Assembly (NCBI GenBank): GCA_007131745.1
Contig: SLPX01000032.1
Location: forward strand, 1-10,358
Length of the DNA: 10,358 nucleotides
DNA from: Myxococcales bacterium
GTDB taxonomy: Bacteria > Myxococcota > Polyangia > HGW-17 > SLPX01
Reading direction: 5' to 3'
This document shows positions 6,624 through 10,358 of the stretch, in pieces. Below the pieces are notes generated by a model. That model saw only the letters and a program-made list of their open reading frames with translations. It had not been told where the DNA came from and ran no database searches. Position 1 is the stretch's first letter, and each line of letters opens with the position of its first letter. A program made the position numbers and the translations under genes.

Positions 6624-6694
6624 ATAGATAGTTGCTGTAGATAAATGGTTTTGAAAATTGAGTTTTGCTTGAAGCCGGATGGAATAGAAAAGAG

Positions 6695-7759
6695 ATGGAC
6701 TTGGAAAAGCGGAAAAAAAAGTGGAAAACCTACGCGGTGATCTTTCTTTCCGCTGTTTTGGCGCACATGATGCTGTTGGTTTTGGGTTGGTGGACCGCCA
6801 AGTGGTTGGAATGGGGAAAGCCCAGACGGGATCTCACCTACCGGCAGTTCCAGATCACCCTCGAGTCCGAAGAAGAAAAGGAAGATCCGGAAAAACAAAG
6901 ACAGGTGGTGGCCATCGAGCAGCCGAAAAGGGAACGCAAACCCGAAAAAGCGAAGTTCGTAAGCGAGTACGACTCCAAGGTCGAAAAAGAAACACAATCC
7001 AAAAAAACCAGAGTAGCCTCCAAAGTTGCTTCGACATACAGTCCCAAACCTCAACCGGTCGCGCCTCCCAGCGGACCCAAGCAACCGGTTGAAGAAAGAA
7101 GAACCCACAGGGACTTGGAAAAAGAACTTAAACCTCCTCCGTCTGCATTGAGCATGCGGACGACTCCCATGGATGATCCCGACCACAGAATGGAGGAGAT
7201 AAAACCTCCGGATGAGGATCCGGATGACAAGAAGCCGGAAGAAGAGCATGAACCCGGGAAGGAACCCCGGAGGGCGGAAACGCTGAGCCCGTCTGACTTG
7301 AAGCTGACAGATCAACAGCTTGCAAAAGCCATCGGGGCACCGTTTCCGGATCATCTTGGTGATGTGCCTGAAGGAGAAAAGACCCTTCTAAACACCCAAA
7401 GGTGGAAGTTTTCCTCGTTTTTCAACCGGGTGAAAGCCGCGGTAGCGCAACAATGGCAACCCGGCACCGTGTATCGCCGCCACGATCCCACAGGCAAAAT
7501 ATACGGCTTCAGAAGCCGGTTGACCGTGCTCAGGGTGACTCTCGACAGCGAGGGAAATATAGAAAACCTTCTTTTAAACAGGTCCTGCGGGCTGAGCTTT
7601 CTGGACGACGAGGCCATCCGGGCGTTTCGCGCGGCCGGACCCTTTCCCAACCCTCCTTCGAGACTTGTGGATCCCAAAACGAACACCATCGAGTTCAGCT
7701 TCGGTTTTCTTTTCGAAATCACCAAAGGCCCGTCTTTCAGGATATTCCGCTACAGATGA
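6695..7759 (+). CDS. TonB-family energy transducer, orphan
   Basis: 354 residues from ATG 6695; an in-frame TTG at 6665 has no ribosome-binding site and was not chosen. A basic cytoplasmic start (EKRKKKWK) leads to one transmembrane anchor at about 12-34 that holds a single His (24), as in the anchor of classical TonB. Residues about 69-100 (QVVAIEQPKRERK, then FVSEYDSKVEKET) match the post-anchor segment I associate with deltaproteobacterial TonB-like proteins. A long Pro/Glu/Lys-rich periplasmic linker runs to about 200. The C-terminal domain (about 237-343) shows FFNRVKAAVAQQW, DPTGKIYGF, RLTVLRV, FLDDEAIRAFRAAGPFPNPP and FSFGFLFEI, typical of TonB C-terminal/TonB-like domains. TonB couples the proton-motive force, via ExbB/ExbD, to outer-membrane receptors. 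Neither exbB, exbD nor a receptor is present here, so its partner is unknown; a motility or envelope role is also conceivable. Confidence 0.88.
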   Translation: MDLEKRKKKWKTYAVIFLSAVLAHMMLLVLGWWTAKWLEWGKPRRDLTYRQFQITLESEEEKEDPEKQRQVVAIEQPKRERKPEKAKFVSEYDSKVEKETQSKKTRVASKVASTYSPKPQPVAPPSGPKQPVEERRTHRDLEKELKPPPSALSMRTTPMDDPDHRMEEIKPPDEDPDDKKPEEEHEPGKEPRRAETLSPSDLKLTDQQLAKAIGAPFPDHLGDVPEGEKTLLNTQRWKFSSFFNRVKAAVAQQWQPGTVYRRHDPTGKIYGFRSRLTVLRVTLDSEGNIENLLLNRSCGLSFLDDEAIRAFRAAGPFPNPPSRLVDPKTNTIEFSFGFLFEITKGPSFRIFRYR

Positions 7760-7865
7760 GGGTGGGCCGGGAAAAAGCGGTCGGAGAAATTATTGTCGTT
7801 GTGAGACTCGCCCGAACAAGGTAAAGTGCAAATTCGGAATGCAATGCAATGATTTTGAATGGTCA

Positions 7866-7896
7866 TTGACTTGAGCAAAATGAAGACTAATAAAAT
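7866..7896 (+). promoter_or_regulatory. Weak candidate promoter in the prkA leader
   Basis: TTGACT (7866-7871) and TAAAAT (7891-7896) are good hexamers but 19 bases apart, longer than ideal. The 207-base gap before prkA becomes very AT-rich after 7840, as expected of a promoter region. Just upstream a pentamer is repeated three times (AATGC, AATGC, AATGA at 7838-7852). In Escherichia coli the homologous yeaGH operon is controlled by stress and nitrogen sigma factors; no convincing sigma54 site (GG-N10-GC) is visible here. Confidence 0.3.
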
Positions 7897-7966
7897 CAAA
7901 AATGAATAAAGACGACGAATAATCGAGCACACAAACTCTTTCAATTGAAACCCGAAGGAGAATCCA

Positions 7967-10066
7967 ATGTCCGAAACAAAAAAGGGCGCTGAATCATCTT
8001 CCGCGGTCGACGCGAAAAATTTTGTCTCAAAAATAAGCGAACTTCAGGATCATGAAAAATACGTTGAACTCAACTGGGAGGGGAGTTTCGACGATTATCT
8101 GGAAATCGTTTCCGAAGATCCCGCGGTTATACGAACGGCATTTCAGCGGGTTTATGACATGATCCTCAGCCACGGCCAGGAAGAATACATCGATAACAAG
8201 AAAAAACTGGTTCGATACAGCTTTTTCAAAGACGAGGCCAACAACGGCAAGGACGCCATTTACGGCCTGGACATATCGTTGATGCGTTTGGTCAACGTTT
8301 TCAAGAGCGCTGCCTACGGCTACGGTTTGGAAAAAAGGGTGATTCTTCTCCACGGCCCGGTCGGAAGCTCCAAGTCGACGATTGTACGGCTTTTGAAAAA
8401 GGGTCTTGAAGCGTACACCAAGACAACCGATGGAAGGCTGTATACCTTTGAATGGAATCTCCCGGAAAATCTCCGTCATATCTCGGGAGGGGCGGAGAAA
8501 TACCCTTGCCCCATGCACGAAGAACCCCTGCGTCTTGTTCCGGAGGAATTGCGCGCAACAGTGCTGAAAGAAATCATCAAGAAGCCGACCAAGTATCCGG
8601 TGAAAGTGGAAGGGGACTTGGATCCCGCGTGCAGGCAGATTTTCAGGGAGTTGATGAAGCATTACAACGGTGAGTGGTCCAAGGTCATTTCTCACATCAA
8701 GGTCAGACGGTTGGTCATGAGCGAGCAGGACAGGATCGGCATCGGAACGTTTCAACCTAAAGACGAAAAAAACCAGGACTCCACCGAACTCACCGGTGAC
8801 ATAAACTACCGCAAGATAGCGGAGTTCGGATCCGACAGCGATCCCAGGGCTTTCAATTTCGACGGCGAGTTCAATATCGCCAACCGGGGAATCATAGAAT
8901 TCATCGAGATCTTGAAACTGGACGTGGCATTTTTGTACGATCTCCTCGGCGCCACGCAGGAGCACAAGATAAAACCGAAGAAATTCGCGCAAACCGACAT
9001 CGACGAAGTGATAATCGGCCACACGAACGAGGCCGAATACCGCAAGCTTTTAAACAACGAATTCATGGAAGCCTTGAGGGACCGCACTGTAAAAGTGGAC
9101 ATTCCTTACATAACAAGGGCCGGCGAAGAAACGAAGATATACGCTAAGGACTACAGCGTAGATAAGATCAGAGGTAAACACATAGCGCCCCACACCCTTG
9201 AAATGGCTGCAATGTGGGCGGTGTTGACCCGTCTCGAAGAACCCAAGAAGCACAACATCAGCCCTTTGCAAAAACTGAAACTCTATGATGGACGGTTGCT
9301 CCCGGGTTTCACGCAAGACAACGTCAAGGAACTTCGCAAGGCTGCAATCCACGAGGCCATGGAAGGGATTTCCCCGCGATATATTCAGGACAAGGTGTCG
9401 AACGCTCTCGTATCGGACAAGGGCGAGGGATGCGTAAATCCCTTCATGGTTTTGAATGAATTGGAAAGCGGCTTAAAGCATCACGGGTTGATAAGCTCCC
9501 AGGAAGAGAGGGAGAAGTACCGCGAGTTGCTGACGGTAGTGAAACAGGAGTACGAAGAAATCGTCAAAAACGAGGTGCAACGGGCCATAAGCGCGGATGA
9601 AAAAGCAATAGGAGTTTTGTGTGACAACTATCTCGAAAACATCCGCGCGTACCTTCAGAAAGAAAAAGTGAAAGATCGCTATACCGGTCAGAACCGGGAT
9701 CCCGACGAGCAGTTGATGCGGTCGATCGAGGAAAAAATCGATATTCCCGAATCCAGGAAAGATGATTTCCGTCTTGAACTCATGAAATACATCGGCGCGT
9801 TGAGTTTGGACGGAAAGAAGTTCGATTACACGAGCAACGAACGACTTCATCGGGCACTGGAGTTGAAGCTTTTCGAAGACCGCAAAGACACGGTGAAACT
9901 GACATCCATGGTATCAGCGGTGGTTGACCGGGACGAACAGGCAAAAATAGACGTGATCAAAAACCGCCTCATCCGAAAGTATGAATACTGCGAAATATGC
10001 GCCACCGACGTGTTAAACTACGTGGCTTCCATTTTTGCGCGGGGAGATACAAAAGGCGATTCCTGA
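7967..10066 (+). CDS. prkA: PrkA (YeaG) serine protein kinase / AAA+ ATPase
   Basis: 699 residues from ATG 7967, with a strong AAGGAG (7955-7960) six bases upstream. PrkA-family proteins combine an AAA+-type ATPase domain with a C-terminal kinase-related domain; they act in the cytoplasm in stationary-phase, nitrogen-starvation and sporulation responses. The Walker A loop is GPVGSSKST (130-138, Lys136). The family block [12 protein letters not shown] is at 181-192, GIIEFIEI (308-315) is the Walker-B-like segment, and the region from 318 to about 395 ([23 protein letters not shown]) is highly typical. The PrkA C-terminal domain ends in [20 protein letters not shown] (675-694). Length is somewhat above the roughly 644 residues of E. 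coli YeaG, mainly from an N-terminal extension of about 30 residues rich in Ser/Lys/Glu. It is followed after 20 bases by yeaH, its usual partner, so the two are almost certainly co-transcribed. Confidence 0.97.
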   Translation: MSETKKGAESSSAVDAKNFVSKISELQDHEKYVELNWEGSFDDYLEIVSEDPAVIRTAFQRVYDMILSHGQEEYIDNKKKLVRYSFFKDEANNGKDAIYGLDISLMRLVNVFKSAAYGYGLEKRVILLHGPVGSSKSTIVRLLKKGLEAYTKTTDGRLYTFEWNLPENLRHISGGAEKYPCPMHEEPLRLVPEELRATVLKEIIKKPTKYPVKVEGDLDPACRQIFRELMKHYNGEWSKVISHIKVRRLVMSEQDRIGIGTFQPKDEKNQDSTELTGDINYRKIAEFGSDSDPRAFNFDGEFNIANRGIIEFIEILKLDVAFLYDLLGATQEHKIKPKKFAQTDIDEVIIGHTNEAEYRKLLNNEFMEALRDRTVKVDIPYITRAGEETKIYAKDYSVDKIRGKHIAPHTLEMAAMWAVLTRLEEPKKHNISPLQKLKLYDGRLLPGFTQDNVKELRKAAIHEAMEGISPRYIQDKVSNALVSDKGEGCVNPFMVLNELESGLKHHGLISSQEEREKYRELLTVVKQEYEEIVKNEVQRAISADEKAIGVLCDNYLENIRAYLQKEKVKDRYTGQNRDPDEQLMRSIEEKIDIPESRKDDFRLELMKYIGALSLDGKKFDYTSNERLHRALELKLFEDRKDTVKLTSMVSAVVDRDEQAKIDVIKNRLIRKYEYCEICATDVLNYVASIFARGDTKGDS

Positions 10067-10086
10067 TAAAAGGACGAGGAAACCGG

Positions 10087-10358
10087 ATGCCTGAAAGAAT
10101 TGAAAGAGATCACAGGCGGTTCAGGAGAATCGTCAGAGGGCAGATTAAAAAAAACCTGCGCAAATACATAAGCAGGGGAGATATGATCGCGCCTCAAGGA
10201 AAGAAAAAAATTTCCATACCGGTTCCGCAGATCAATATTCCAAAGTTTCGTTTCGGCCAAAAAAACACCGGGGGCGTGGGCCAGGGCGACGGAGAAGAGG
10301 GTGATCCGTTGGGTCAGGGCGAAGGGCAAAGCGGAAGCGGGGAAGCCGGAGATAAACC
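10087..10358 (+). CDS. yeaH: YeaH/YhbH family protein (DUF444), N-terminal part
   Basis: The first 90 residues are present; the rest is beyond the window end. ATG 10087 is preceded by AGGACGAGGAA, a reasonable ribosome-binding site, and lies 20 bases after the prkA stop. The start ([20 protein letters not shown], residues 5-24), the [16 protein letters not shown] stretch (42-57) and the glycine-rich [17 protein letters not shown] (62-78) are hallmark features of the DUF444/YeaH family. YeaH is encoded next to the YeaG/PrkA kinase in many proteobacteria and acts with it in stress responses. Full-length members are near 400 residues and carry a von Willebrand A-like domain, not visible in this fragment. 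Confidence 0.95.
   Translation, partial: MPERIERDHRRFRRIVRGQIKKNLRKYISRGDMIAPQGKKKISIPVPQINIPKFRFGQKNTGGVGQGDGEEGDPLGQGEGQSGSGEAGDK

Noticed and set aside
6665..6694. TTG start extending the TonB-type protein by ten residues
   Set aside because: No ribosome-binding site lies upstream, and the ATG at 6695 gives the typical short basic N-terminus before the anchor.
6563..7354. Open reading frame of 263 codons on the minus strand opposite the TonB-type gene
   Set aside because: Its Phe/Arg/Leu-rich, repetitive composition is what the antisense of a Lys/Glu/Pro-rich linker produces, and it overlaps a well-supported gene.
7860..7876. Possible sigma54 promoter upstream of prkA
   Set aside because: A GG doublet is present, but the position ten bases later is GA, not the essential GC of the -12 element.
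8027..9022. Open reading frame of 331 codons on the minus strand inside prkA
   Set aside because: It lies fully antisense to a highly conserved gene and shows no recognisable motif.
1..10358. Mobile element, CRISPR array, toxin-antitoxin or defence system
   Set aside because: No transposase, integrase, terminal inverted repeats with target duplication, regularly spaced repeats or known defence domains were found on either strand.

Overview
The window (about 10.4 kb, roughly half G+C) looks like chromosomal DNA of a Gram-negative bacterium, most likely a Myxococcota-type or other deltaproteobacterial lineage. This rests on the TonB-family protein, whose architecture (energy-transducer N-terminus, long charged linker, C-terminal domain with conserved DPTG, LTVL and FLDDEAIRAFR stretches) I associate with myxobacterial relatives, and on a prkA (yeaG) gene followed at once by yeaH. 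No rRNA, tRNA, CRISPR array, transposase, integrase or phage gene is visible. The lineage is inference from family resemblance, not from a marker gene.

Layout. Bases 3-80 hold the C-terminal end of a gene entering from the left. A consensus-like promoter (170-198) then leads to a putative lipoprotein (281-1489) and, 54 bases on, a 115-residue protein made of two copies of a roughly 50-residue repeat (1544-1891). A 17-base perfect hairpin lies between them. Facing this pair are two minus-strand genes that probably form one operon: a lipocalin-like/CrtC-AttH-like protein (4710 to 3661) and an AMP-forming acyl-CoA synthetase-like enzyme (3614 to 1911). Several nucleotide-binding positions of the enzyme depart from consensus. 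A divergent 349-residue protein (4859-5908), whose C-terminal part faintly resembles a GT9/heptosyltransferase fold, converges after 7 bases on a small single-HKD phospholipase-D-like protein with a Cys-rich tail (6452 to 5916).

The right part holds an orphan TonB-type energy transducer (6695-7759) behind a good sigma70-like promoter (6595-6623), then prkA (7967-10066) and the start of yeaH (from 10087), cut by the window end. PrkA is a serine-kinase/AAA+ protein. PrkA and YeaH are known partners in stress and starvation responses, and the third usual member, spoVR, would be expected just beyond the window.

The best candidates for something undescribed are the lipoprotein plus tandem-repeat protein pair and the lipocalin-like plus divergent acyl-CoA-ligase pair. 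I see no obvious defence or mobile system. Intergenic stretches are all under 300 bases; the largest are 81-280, 6453-6694 and 7760-7966, and what I see in them is listed.
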